A stretch of 64,000 bases of DNA, taken from positions 62,001 to 126,000 of the forward strand of contig JAKADX010000008.1 in the NCBI GenBank assembly GCA_021818505.1, given 5' to 3'. Under the pieces are notes generated by a model. That model was given only the letters and a program-made list of their open reading frames with translations, did no database searches and had not been told where the DNA came from. The position numbers were made by a program, and so were the translations under genes. This document shows, piece after piece, positions 35,404 through 43,544 of this stretch. Positions within the stretch are counted from its first letter, which is position 1. Every line of letters begins with the position of its first letter. The stretch comes from Pseudomonadota bacterium (GTDB lineage: Bacteria > Pseudomonadota > Alphaproteobacteria > Acetobacterales > Acetobacteraceae).

Positions 35404-36623
35404 CTGTCGAGGTGCTCACTTTCGGCTGCCGGCTGAATGCCTATGAGAGCGAGGTCATCCGCGGGCACGCCGCGACGCTCGCCGACACCATCGTCGTCAA
35501 CACCTGCGCCGTCACCGCCGAGGCGGAGCGGCAGGCGCGGCAGGCGATCCGCCGCGCGCACCGCGCGCGCCCCGAGGCGCGCATCGTCGTCACCGGCTGC
35601 GCCGCCCAGATCGCGCCCGACCGCTGGTCCGCGCTGCCCGGCGTGACCCGCGTGCTCGGCAATGCAGAGAAGCTGCGCGCGGCAAGCTGGACGCCCGACG
35701 CGGGCAGTGCCGTCTCCGACATCATGGCGGCGCGCGAAACCGCCGCCCACCTGCTGACGGACTTCGGCGGGCGGGCGCGCGCCTTCGTGCAGGTGCAGCA
35801 GGGCTGCGACCATCGCTGCACGTTCTGCGTCATCCCTTTCGGCCGCGGGCCGAGCCGCTGCGTGCCAGTCGGCGCGATCGTCGAACAGGTGCGCGCGCTG
35901 GTGGAACGCGGCTTTCATGAGGTAGTGCTAACGGGCGTCGATATCGCGAGCTACGGCGGCGATCTTCCCGGCCGGCCGTCGTTGGGCCAGATGATACGGC
36001 GGCTGCTGGCGCTGGTTCCCGAATTGCGGCGGCTGCGGCTGTCCTCGCTCGATCCGGCGGCGATCGACGCGGACCTGTGGCGGCTGCTCGCCGAGGAACC
36101 ACGGCTGATGCCGCACCTGCACCTGTCGTTGCAGGCCGGCGCGGACCTGATCCTCAAGCGCATGAAGCGGCGCCACTCACGCGACGAAGCGATCGCGGCG
36201 ATCCGCCGCGCGCGGGCGCTGCGGCCCGGCATCGCCATCGGCGCCGACCTGATCGCCGGATTTCCCACCGAGACCGAGGCGCTGTTCGCCGACACGCTGG
36301 CACTGGTCGAGGATGAAGGACTTCCGTTCCTGCACGTGTTTCCCTACAGCGAACGCGAGGGCACACCGGCGGCGCGGATGCCGACGGTGCCCCCCACGTT
36401 GCGGCGCGAGCGGGCGGCGCGGCTGCGCGCGGCCGGCGCGGCGAATGCGCGCCGCTTCTACGCCGCACAGGTCGGACGGACCACGGAGGTGCTGGCGGAG
36501 GGCGACGGGCGCGGCCACAGCGAGCATTTCGTGCCGGTGCGCATCGCCGCCGCGCCCGGTGCGCTGCTGCGCGCGCGCATCACGGGCGCGGACGATGACG
36601 GCGTGCTGGCGGAGGCCGCCTGA
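35400..36623 (+). CDS. mtaB: tRNA t6A37 methylthiotransferase MtaB
   Basis: The 407-residue radical-SAM enzyme adds a methylthio group to t6A at position 37 of tRNA. The N-terminal domain binds a cluster with C10, C36 and C67; the radical-SAM cluster cysteines are C136, C140 and C143 in [21 protein letters not shown]-like tail closes the protein. Its stop overlaps the ftsY start. Confidence 0.95.
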   Translation: MTVEVLTFGCRLNAYESEVIRGHAATLADTIVVNTCAVTAEAERQARQAIRRAHRARPEARIVVTGCAAQIAPDRWSALPGVTRVLGNAEKLRAASWTPDAGSAVSDIMAARETAAHLLTDFGGRARAFVQVQQGCDHRCTFCVIPFGRGPSRCVPVGAIVEQVRALVERGFHEVVLTGVDIASYGGDLPGRPSLGQMIRRLLALVPELRRLRLSSLDPAAIDADLWRLLAEEPRLMPHLHLSLQAGADLILKRMKRRHSRDEAIAAIRRARALRPGIAIGADLIAGFPTETEALFADTLALVEDEGLPFLHVFPYSEREGTPAARMPTVPPTLRRERAARLRAAGAANARRFYAAQVGRTTEVLAEGDGRGHSEHFVPVRIAAAPGALLRARITGADDDGVLAEAA

Positions 36624-37543
36624 TGGCGCTCGGCTTTCTCTCGCGGCTGCGGCAGGGACTGGCGCGCAGCAGCGCGAAGATCACCGAATCGCTCGGCACC
36701 GTCTTCGTCAAGCGCAAGCTCGATGACGCGGCACTGGCCGATCTGGAGGATGTTCTGGTCGCCGCCGATCTGGGAACCGAGGTCGCCGCGCGCATCATTG
36801 CCGAGTTCCGCCGCACCCGCTTCGGCCGCGAGGTGACCGACCAGGAAGTGCGCGAGGCACTGGCCGCCGAGATTGCCGAAATCCTGCGCCCGGTCGCGAA
36901 GCCTCTGGAACTCGACACGGCGCTGAAACCGCATGTCGTGCTGGTGGTGGGCGTCAATGGCACCGGCAAGACCACGACAATCGGCAAGATGGCTCTGGCT
37001 TATCGTGAGCAGGGGTTGCGCCCGGTGCTGGTGGCCGGCGACACGTTCCGCGCTGCCGCCGTCGAGCAGTTGCAGGTGTGGGGCGAGCGCACCGGCGCGC
37101 CGGTGATCGCGGGGCCCGCCAACACCGACGCGGCGGGCCTTGCCTTCGACGCGTTGACGCGCGCGAGGGCCGAGCGCGCCGACGTGCTGCTGATCGACAC
37201 CGCCGGACGGCTGCACAACAAGGCCGCGCTGATGGAGGAATTGCGCAAGATCATCCGCGTGCTGCGCAAGCAGGACGAAACCGCACCGCATTCGGTACTG
37301 CTGGTGCTGGACGCGACCACCGGCCAGAACGCACTCAATCAGGTCGAGGTGTTCAAGGAGATGGTGGACGTCTCTGGCCTGGTCGTGACGAAGCTCGACG
37401 GTAGCGCGCGTGGCGGCGTGGTGGTGGCGCTGGCCGAGGAATTCGGCCTGCCGGTTCACTTCGTCGGCGTTGGCGAGCAGGCGGGCGACCTGCGTCCCTT
37501 CAATGCGGAGGAATTCGCGAAGGGTCTGGTCGGGGCGGCGTAG
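36623..37543 (+). CDS. ftsY: Signal recognition particle receptor FtsY
   Basis: The 306-residue protein has the N domain (LDDAALADLEDVLVAADLGTEVA) and the G domain with GVNGTGKTTTIGKMA, GDTFRAAAVEQL, LIDTAGRLHN, TKLDGSARGG and the closing GVGEQAGDLRPF. It lacks the long acidic A domain of E. coli, as usual in alphaproteobacteria. It docks ribosome-SRP complexes at the membrane. Confidence 0.97.
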   Translation: MALGFLSRLRQGLARSSAKITESLGTVFVKRKLDDAALADLEDVLVAADLGTEVAARIIAEFRRTRFGREVTDQEVREALAAEIAEILRPVAKPLELDTALKPHVVLVVGVNGTGKTTTIGKMALAYREQGLRPVLVAGDTFRAAAVEQLQVWGERTGAPVIAGPANTDAAGLAFDALTRARAERADVLLIDTAGRLHNKAALMEELRKIIRVLRKQDETAPHSVLLVLDATTGQNALNQVEVFKEMVDVSGLVVTKLDGSARGGVVVALAEEFGLPVHFVGVGEQAGDLRPFNAEEFAKGLVGAA

Positions 37544-37561
37544 GCAGCGCGCCCGCGCCGC

Positions 37562-38485
37562 TCAAGTGACTGCCTTCTTGCGCAGCCACAGGCTCGATCC
37601 GCCCATTTCCAGGAACAGCGGCGCCACGTCCCGCATCAGTTCGACATGCCGCTTGCCCATGAAGTCGTTGAAAAAGACGATCTCGTATTCCGGGTTGTTC
37701 GTCAGGAACGCGCGCACGTAGTACAGCTCGTTCCACGACAAATTCATCTCCATCACCCACTCGCGGGGATACTCGAACGGGTAGAAGATGTCGTGGATGT
37801 GGATGATCACGCCCGGGCGCAGGCGGGGCAGCACCTCATGGAAATGATACAGGACGTCGCTGCCGGTTTTGACGATATGCGTGGAGTCGATGAACAGGAT
37901 GTCGCCCTCAGCAAGCCGGTCGAACACGGTCAGTGGCACAGTCTGCACCGGGGATGCGATGATCTCGACACGATTGCGGTCCGACATGGAGATCAGCGAA
38001 TTCAGCAGATCGGGAAAAGGCTCGATGAAGGTAAGCGACGTCTGCCAGTCGAGGCAGCGTTCCATGATGTCGAGGGTGAGAGCCGAGGAGTAGCCGCAAC
38101 CGACCTCGATCATCGCCCGCGGGCGCAGGATCTGTAGCAGGCAGGCGAGCGTAACCGCGTCTGCGCAGCCGAAATTGCCATTGCGGTGAAAGTAGCGTGC
38201 GTCTGCTGACTTCTCGGCGGAGAACCGCAGGCGCCGGTATGGCTCGCGCATCTGTTCGGCCAGCGCGCATTGTGCCGCCTCGTTCAGATCGATGCCGGGC
38301 AGCGGCCGTTCCTCGCGGAACAATTCGGCCGCGCGGCCCGCGAGCCGCGAGGGATCGACAACGGGCGAATAGAAATGCCCGGGAGGCGCGAACAACCCGA
38401 CGCTGCCCGCCCCGCCAACCGTTCCGGCCGTCATGGCGCGGCGGCAGTGCCGAAGGAGCAAGCCGGCCAGTCGACGGACCCGCAT
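37562..38485 (-). CDS. Class I SAM-dependent methyltransferase
   Basis: The 307-residue protein has a methyltransferase domain of the Methyltransf_24 type: SAM-binding IEVGCGYSSALTLDIM (about residues 132-147), the acidic loop LTFIEPFP and GDILFIDSTHIVKTGSD. Homologues methylate sugars in surface polysaccharides, but the substrate here is unknown. It is convergent with ftsY, 18 bp apart. The start is uncertain; an internal ATG (MTAGTVGG) is also possible. Confidence 0.8.
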   Translation of the reverse strand: MRVRRLAGLLLRHCRRAMTAGTVGGAGSVGLFAPPGHFYSPVVDPSRLAGRAAELFREERPLPGIDLNEAAQCALAEQMREPYRRLRFSAEKSADARYFHRNGNFGCADAVTLACLLQILRPRAMIEVGCGYSSALTLDIMERCLDWQTSLTFIEPFPDLLNSLISMSDRNRVEIIASPVQTVPLTVFDRLAEGDILFIDSTHIVKTGSDVLYHFHEVLPRLRPGVIIHIHDIFYPFEYPREWVMEMNLSWNELYYVRAFLTNNPEYEIVFFNDFMGKRHVELMRDVAPLFLEMGGSSLWLRKKAVT

Positions 38486-38731
38486 CCCTATCGACCCTTC
38501 CCGCTGCGCGACGTTCGACTCTAATGACGGCCCGGACGGCGGTTCATCGAGGTCTGGATCGCCGGCCGACGAGCCGGCGTCGATCTCAACACAGACTGTA
38601 ACGCAGTCCAGTGTGAATGCGGCGGCAAGCGATTCGGGGGCGCGGACTATTGCGGATCAGCCCGGCCAGAGGTCCGCTACGCCACTGCCGGGAGTACGAT
38701 CTGATCCGACCCGGCGTCGGCGCGATGGCGT

Positions 38732-39166
38732 TCAGCCATGTTTCCCGAAGCCGCCGTGGCCGGCGAAGCCGTGACCCATCCCGCCATGGCCCGCGAAACC
38801 GCCATGGCCGCTGAAGCCATGACCGCCGAAGCCGTGGGCGAACCCGCCGTGGCCGCCGAAGCTGCCGTGCCCGCCGAAGCCGTGGCCCATGCCGCCGCGA
38901 TTCCAACCGCTGTGGTCCCAGCCGTGATGCCAGCCGTGGTCCCCGCCCCAGCCGCCACCCCAGCCGCCACCCCAGCCGCCCCACCCACCGCTCCAGTCCC
39001 CGCCCCAGCCGCCCCAACTGCCGAACCCGCCCCAGTCGCCGCCGAAATCGGGGAATCCCCCGTAGCCGAGGCTGACATAGCCGGGACCGCCGAAGCCCGG
39101 CCCGACATCGCACCCCGCCGCGACGAGGCAGGCGGCCATCAGGAATGCGGCTGCGCTTCTGGTCAT
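38732..39166 (-). CDS. Glycine/histidine/tryptophan-rich lipoprotein
   Basis: A 144-residue protein with lipoprotein signal (AAFLMAACLVAAGC, cysteine at residue 19) and a low-complexity mature part. The first half is rich in GGW repeats (GGWGGDWSGGWGGWG) and the second in GHGGF/HGFGGHG repeats. The histidines could bind metal. The opposite strand has an open frame of equal length made of PEAAVA-type repeats, which is a mirror of the repeat and not a gene. The gap 38486-38731 shows nothing. Confidence 0.6.
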   Translation of the reverse strand: MTRSAAAFLMAACLVAAGCDVGPGFGGPGYVSLGYGGFPDFGGDWGGFGSWGGWGGDWSGGWGGWGGGWGGGWGGDHGWHHGWDHSGWNRGGMGHGFGGHGSFGGHGGFAHGFGGHGFSGHGGFAGHGGMGHGFAGHGGFGKHG

Positions 39167-39199
39167 TATTGATTATTCGATCCGTCGTCGCCTGAGGCG

Positions 39200-39685
39200 T
39201 CAGCGCCGGTCATAGACATCGACATAGCGCACGGTCTTGCCGTCGCTGCCGGTGAGGGCGCCGTTACAGGTCATCCGGCGCTGGTCCGCCGAGACGGTGC
39301 AGTTCAGCGTATCGGTCTCGCCGCCCGGCCCGGTGAACGTGCCCTCCAGGCTGTTGGGACCGAGCCGGAACGCCGCTGTCGTGGTGCTGTTGACCGGGTA
39401 GGGTTCGCCGTTGGCCGGCGTGTCGAAGCGTTCGACCCTTTGCTGACCCTGCGCGTCGGTAATGACGATCTTCCAGCGGACATGGGCGGTATCAACGCGG
39501 GAGAACTCGGCCATCAGCTCGGCTGGCACGGGCTCCCCCGGCGGCAAGGTCGATGCCGCGCGGTTCCACTGCCAGCGGCCGACGAACGGGCTGGTGTCTG
39601 CCGCGGCCGGCGCGGCGGCGAGCATCGTCAGGATGCCGCAAAGACCGATCCCGGCCGCAATCGCCCGCATCTGCTGCACCCGCAT
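39200..39685 (-). CDS. Secreted protein of unknown function
   Basis: A 161-residue protein with a signal peptide (GLCGILTMLAAAPAAADT, cleavage near residue 30). The mature domain (FVGRWQWNRAASTLPPGEPVP...CTVSADQRRMTCNGAL) has a lipocalin-like or beta-sandwich pattern with two cysteines that may pair. Function unknown. It is upstream of and on the same strand as the glycine-rich lipoprotein. Confidence 0.75.
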   Translation of the reverse strand: MRVQQMRAIAAGIGLCGILTMLAAAPAAADTSPFVGRWQWNRAASTLPPGEPVPAELMAEFSRVDTAHVRWKIVITDAQGQQRVERFDTPANGEPYPVNSTTTAAFRLGPNSLEGTFTGPGGETDTLNCTVSADQRRMTCNGALTGSDGKTVRYVDVYDRR

Positions 39686-39864
39686 CCCTGCCTGCCTCCG
39701 GCCATCGACAATAAACAGTGTACGCTCGTCTCCATGCGCTGTCGATGCAAACCGCCGGCGTGATGAACCGACCGGGCGGCAACCGCGCAGGGGCCTCCCG
39801 CGCCTGGTCTGTCACGCCGCAGCCGCCGGGGCTAACCTACCCGCCCGAACCAGGGAGGATCTCC

Positions 39865-40296
39865 ATGCTGATCGGCCTCGACCCGCTGCTCACGCCGGAT
39901 CTGCTGCACACGCTCGCCGCCATGGGGCATGGCGACACCATCGTGCTGGTCGATGCCAACTATCCGGCCACGCGCGGGCGGCGCACGCACGACCTGGCAG
40001 GGGCGGACATCGTCCGCAGCCTGCGCGCCGTGCTGTCGCTGCTACCGCTCGACAGTTTCGTGCCGGAGCCGGCCTGCGTGATGCAGGTGGTCGGCGACCC
40101 GACCGCGGTGCCGTCGGTGTTCACCGAGATGAACCGGGCGCTCGCCGAACACGGCCACAAGCCGGCTGCAACCATGGAGCGCCACGCCTTCTACGCCGCC
40201 GCCGAGCGTGCCTACGCGATCGTGCGTACCGGGGAGCGGCGGTTCTACGGCAACATCCTCCTCACCAAGGGCGTCATTCCGCCGGAGAGCACATGA
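39865..40296 (+). CDS. RbsD/FucU-family sugar mutarotase
   Basis: The 143-residue protein is a pyranase/mutarotase of the FucU type (LLHTLAAMGHGDTIVLVDANYPA, with the catalytic histidine region, and FYGNILLTKGVIPP at the end). FucU interconverts sugar anomers such as those of L-fucose. The ATG at 39865 follows GGGAGGA. It overlaps the aldose dehydrogenase gene by ATGA, which would oxidise the sugar form it supplies. Confidence 0.87.
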   Translation: MLIGLDPLLTPDLLHTLAAMGHGDTIVLVDANYPATRGRRTHDLAGADIVRSLRAVLSLLPLDSFVPEPACVMQVVGDPTAVPSVFTEMNRALAEHGHKPAATMERHAFYAAAERAYAIVRTGERRFYGNILLTKGVIPPEST

Positions 40297-41282
40297 GCAC
40301 CTCGACCCGCTTCATCCCGCACGGTCCGCTCGGCATGGGCGGGGCGCCGCTCGGCAACCTGTTCGCGCGCATTCCCGACGAGATCGCCGCCGCCGCGATC
40401 GAGGCGGCGTGGGAGAGCGACATACGCCATTTCGACACCGCGCCGCATTACGGCGCCGGCCTGTCGGAGCATCGCATGGGCGCGGTGCTGCGCCACCATC
40501 CACGTGACGAATACACGCTCTCCACCAAGGTCGGCCGGATGCTCGACCCGGTGGCGAGCGTGCCGGAGATGGACGAGAACTTCGAAGGCGGGCTGTCGTT
40601 CCGGCGCAGGCTCGATTACAGCTACGATGGCGCGATGCGCTCGATCGAGGACAGCCTGCAACGCCTCGGCCTGCCGCGCATCGACATCGTCTATATCCAC
40701 GACTGCGCGCCCGACTGGCTCGGCCCGAACTGGCGCGAGCAGTTCGACATCGCCATGAAGGGCGCGGCGCGGGCGCTGACGAAGCTACGCGAGCAGGGCG
40801 TCATCCGCGCCTGGGGCCTCGGCGTCAACGTGGTCGAGCCGTGCCTGCTAACGCTGCAGCAGGCGGACCCCGACCTGTTCCTGGTGGCGGGCCGCTACAC
40901 GCTTCTCGACCATGCGGCGCTGCCGGAGTTGCTGCCGGAATGCGAGAAGCGCGACGTGCACGTGGTGATCGGCGGTCCGTACAACTCGGGCCTGCTGGCC
41001 GGCGGCAGCACCTTCAACTACGAAGCCGCGCCGCCCGATATCCTGGCGCGCGCGCGGGCCATCGGGGCGGCATGCGCGCGACACGGCGTGGATCTGAAGG
41101 CGGCGGCGCTGCAGTTCTGCGCTGCCCATCCTGCCGTGGCGGCGGTGATACCCGGCCCGCGCACGCCCGAGGAAGTGCGGCAGAACGCCGCCGCGATGAC
41201 GCAGCCGATTCCCGCCGCGCTGTGGGCTGAGCTGAAAGCCGCGCGCCTGCTGCCGGAGGAGGCGCCGACGCCCGAAAGTTGA
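40293..41282 (+). CDS. Aldo/keto reductase, aldose 1-dehydrogenase type
   Basis: The 329-residue TIM-barrel protein matches the D-threo-aldose/L-fucose 1-dehydrogenase branch: IRHFDTAPHYGAGLSEHRMGAVL (catalytic D and Y), LSTKVGRML (catalytic K), YIHDCAP (catalytic H) and VIPGPRTPEEV at the cofactor site. With FucU it would start oxidation of L-fucose, D-arabinose or a similar sugar. Downstream pathway genes are not in the window. Confidence 0.85.
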   Translation: MSTSTRFIPHGPLGMGGAPLGNLFARIPDEIAAAAIEAAWESDIRHFDTAPHYGAGLSEHRMGAVLRHHPRDEYTLSTKVGRMLDPVASVPEMDENFEGGLSFRRRLDYSYDGAMRSIEDSLQRLGLPRIDIVYIHDCAPDWLGPNWREQFDIAMKGAARALTKLREQGVIRAWGLGVNVVEPCLLTLQQADPDLFLVAGRYTLLDHAALPELLPECEKRDVHVVIGGPYNSGLLAGGSTFNYEAAPPDILARARAIGAACARHGVDLKAAALQFCAAHPAVAAVIPGPRTPEEVRQNAAAMTQPIPAALWAELKAARLLPEEAPTPES

Positions 41283-41286
41283 GGCG

Positions 41287-42153
41287 TCAGCTCAGGCGGA
41301 TTTCCTGGATGATGGCCTCCAGCCCCGGCCATGCCGCCTGCGCTGCCGCCTCGTCGGCCGGAGAGCGGGCAAACTCCAGCGATTCCGGCAGGCCCGGGGC
41401 CGGGAAGTGCAGCGCGCGGCAGCGCGGGTAATCGCGCACCCGCCACTCCGGGCGATGGGTGGTGAACAGCGCCAGCGTCGGCACCGCGTAAGCGTCCGCC
41501 AGATGCACCATCGCAGTATCGGCCGACACAACCAGCGCCGCCCCGGCAACGAGGCCGCAAAGCGCCGCGAAATCGCCAGCCGGCGGCGCGGGGTGCGTGC
41601 CTGCGACGGAGACGCCCTGCGTCAACACCGGGCGGGCGGTGTGCGTCGCCAGCCAGCGCAGCAGGTCGGCGTGCAGCGCCTCCGGCATGTCGCGCAGTGC
41701 CATTGAGGTGCGCGGGCAGACCAGGACGTAGCCGCGCGCGGTGGGGGGGGGAGTCAGCCGCGGCGCGAGCCAGGCGTTGCGCCGCAGCGCCGCCGGCACG
41801 CGCAACGGGTCGAGGCCGAGGCGGGCGAGGAAGAAGTCGATCATGGCGACGCCGCGGAACGCCGGGTCGAAGGCGAAGTCGCGCAGATCGATCACGCGCG
41901 CGAATTCGGCGGCGGGAGCGAAGGGCCGTTCAGAGGTTGCATCCTCCCAGGGCAACGTGCGCACCTCGCACAGATCGGCGGCGGCGGCGTAAGCGCCCTG
42001 CACGGCAGGCGGCAGGCCGGGCAAGCGGAACAGCACCGGGGGCCCGGCCAACGCACCGAGTTCCAGCGCCGCGGCGAGCGCCTGCAGGCCGATGATGCTG
42101 TCGCCGAGGCTACGGCCGAAGCCGTTGAGGATGGCGACGCGCGGATCGGTCAG
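41287..42153 (-). CDS. Glycosyltransferase family 9-like protein, apparent CTG start, C9 tract
   Basis: The frame has the fold of an ADP-heptose-type glycosyltransferase. The C-terminal domain shows LVCPRTSMALRDMPEAL, GLVAGAALVVSADTAMVHLADAYAVPTLALFTTHRPEWR. The conserved N-terminal strand VAILNGFGRSLGDSIIGLQ lies upstream of the first ATG/GTG/TTG-type start (TTG at 42051), with no stop between. The only candidate start that includes it is CTG at 42153, which overlaps the stop of the gene before as CTGA. A run of nine C (41743-41751 on the plus strand as G) lies in the coding sequence at LTPPPT and could slip. Acceptor sugar unknown. Confidence 0.65.
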   Translation of the reverse strand: MTDPRVAILNGFGRSLGDSIIGLQALAAALELGALAGPPVLFRLPGLPPAVQGAYAAAADLCEVRTLPWEDATSERPFAPAAEFARVIDLRDFAFDPAFRGVAMIDFFLARLGLDPLRVPAALRRNAWLAPRLTPPPTARGYVLVCPRTSMALRDMPEALHADLLRWLATHTARPVLTQGVSVAGTHPAPPAGDFAALCGLVAGAALVVSADTAMVHLADAYAVPTLALFTTHRPEWRVRDYPRCRALHFPAPGLPESLEFARSPADEAAAQAAWPGLEAIIQEIRLS

Positions 42154-42818
42154 CTGTCCTGCGCCTCGACCAGCGCCACGTCCAGCAGTCGCTCGATCAC
42201 CTCCGGCTCCTGCGCGCCGGCGATCGCGTGCCGGCCGCCGATGACGAAGCAGGGCACGCCGTTGATGCCCAACCGGTGGGCGCGCAGGTTCTCGGCGTGG
42301 ACGGCATCGACCTCGGCGTCGCCGTGCAGGAAGCGCAGCGCCTCGCCGGCGTCCAGGCCGCAGGACTGCGCCACTGCGGCCAGCACGTGCGGCTCACCGA
42401 TGTCGCGCCCGTCGGTGAAATGCGCGCCGAACAGCGCCTCCACCGTCTCCGCGCCGCGGCCATAGTGGCCCGCCCACCGCACCAGCCGATGCGCATCGAC
42501 TGAGGAGGGGGTGCGGCGGATGCGGTCGAAGCGGAACGCAACCCCCTCGGCCCGGCCGATCTCGGCGATTGAGGCATAAAGCCGCCGCGCCCGCTCCTCG
42601 CCGCCGAACTTGCGCACCACGTAGTCGGCGCGCGGCATCCCGACGCGGGGCATGTCGGGATTGAGCAGGAACGGCCGCCAGATCATGTCGGCCTGCAAAT
42701 CCGGCCGGCGGCGCAGCGCACGCATAAGCCGGCGCAGCCCGAGGAAGCACCACGGGCACACCAGATCATGCACCACCTCGACAGCGAGGCGGGCGCGCGG
42801 CGGCGCAAGCACGTTCAC
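42150..42818 (-). CDS. DsbA-family FrnE-like oxidoreductase
   Basis: The 222-residue protein has a thioredoxin fold with active site VCPWCFLG (C21, C24), a helical insertion and the cis-proline segment GINGVPCFVIGG. It has no signal peptide, so it acts in the cytoplasm, as FrnE proteins do. They act as disulfide isomerases or in oxidative-stress defence. Its stop overlaps the apparent CTG start of the glycosyltransferase gene. Confidence 0.87.
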   Translation of the reverse strand: MNVLAPPRARLAVEVVHDLVCPWCFLGLRRLMRALRRRPDLQADMIWRPFLLNPDMPRVGMPRADYVVRKFGGEERARRLYASIAEIGRAEGVAFRFDRIRRTPSSVDAHRLVRWAGHYGRGAETVEALFGAHFTDGRDIGEPHVLAAVAQSCGLDAGEALRFLHGDAEVDAVHAENLRAHRLGINGVPCFVIGGRHAIAGAQEPEVIERLLDVALVEAQDS

Positions 42819-42887
42819 TTGCCGGCCCTCAGCGGCATCACACGTGCAGTAAAGCGGCAGTGCCGAGGCGCGTGCAAGCGCGATGCT

Positions 42888-43535
42888 TCAGCTTGCCGCG
42901 CCTTCGGCACGCAGGGGGTCCGCGACGCCGTCCCGCAGGGCAGTCAGGGCTGCGTGCAAGCCAGCCAACACGGCCGGCAGCGTCATGCTGGCCTCGCCGG
43001 GGCGCGTGATCGCCTGTTCCGGCAGCCAGGGCAGGTGCAGGAAGCCGACGCGCAGGCCCGGCCGCTCGGTCGCGGCGATGTGGCAACACTGGTAGAAGAC
43101 GTGGTTGCACAGGAACGTCCCGGCGCTCTGCGACACCTCCGCCGGCACGAGGGCCGCGCGGATGGCGACGGTGAGCGCCTTGATGGGCACCGTTGCGAAA
43201 TAAGCGGCCGGTCCGCCGGCCACCACCGGCGCGTCGATCAGCCGCGCGCCATCATTGTCGGGGATCCGGGCGTCGTCGACGTTGATAGCGATGCGCTCGA
43301 CGGCGATGTGCGGCCGGCCGCCAGCCAGCCCAGTGCCCAGCACCACGTCCGGCTCTTGCCGCGCGATCGCCGCCCGCAGCGCCGGAAGCGCCCCGGCATA
43401 GGAGACCGGCAGCACCGCGGTCGCGAGCCGCAGCCCTGGTGGCGGCGCGGCGGCCAGCCCGTGCGCCGCGAGTTCCGAGGGATTGACGCTCTCGCCCCCG
43501 AACGGCTCGAACCCGGTGACCAGCACGCGCAGCAT
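42888..43535 (-). CDS. pcp: Pyroglutamyl-peptidase I
   Basis: The 215-residue peptidase removes N-terminal pyroglutamate. The catalytic triad is visible as E80 (HIAVERIA), C143 (GTFLCNHVFY) and H167 (VGFLHLPWLP). The head VLVTGFEPFGGESVNPS is typical. The gene follows the Hint-protein gene by 9 bp on the same strand. Confidence 0.93.
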   Translation of the reverse strand: MLRVLVTGFEPFGGESVNPSELAAHGLAAAPPPGLRLATAVLPVSYAGALPALRAAIARQEPDVVLGTGLAGGRPHIAVERIAINVDDARIPDNDGARLIDAPVVAGGPAAYFATVPIKALTVAIRAALVPAEVSQSAGTFLCNHVFYQCCHIAATERPGLRVGFLHLPWLPEQAITRPGEASMTLPAVLAGLHAALTALRDGVADPLRAEGAAS

Positions 43536-43544
43536 GGCGCGAGC

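Noticed and set aside
38738-39172. Alanine/proline/glutamate-rich open frame opposite the glycine-rich lipoprotein
   Set aside because: Its PEAAVA repeats are the reverse complement of the GHGGF repeats, and the opposite strand has a proper lipoprotein signal.
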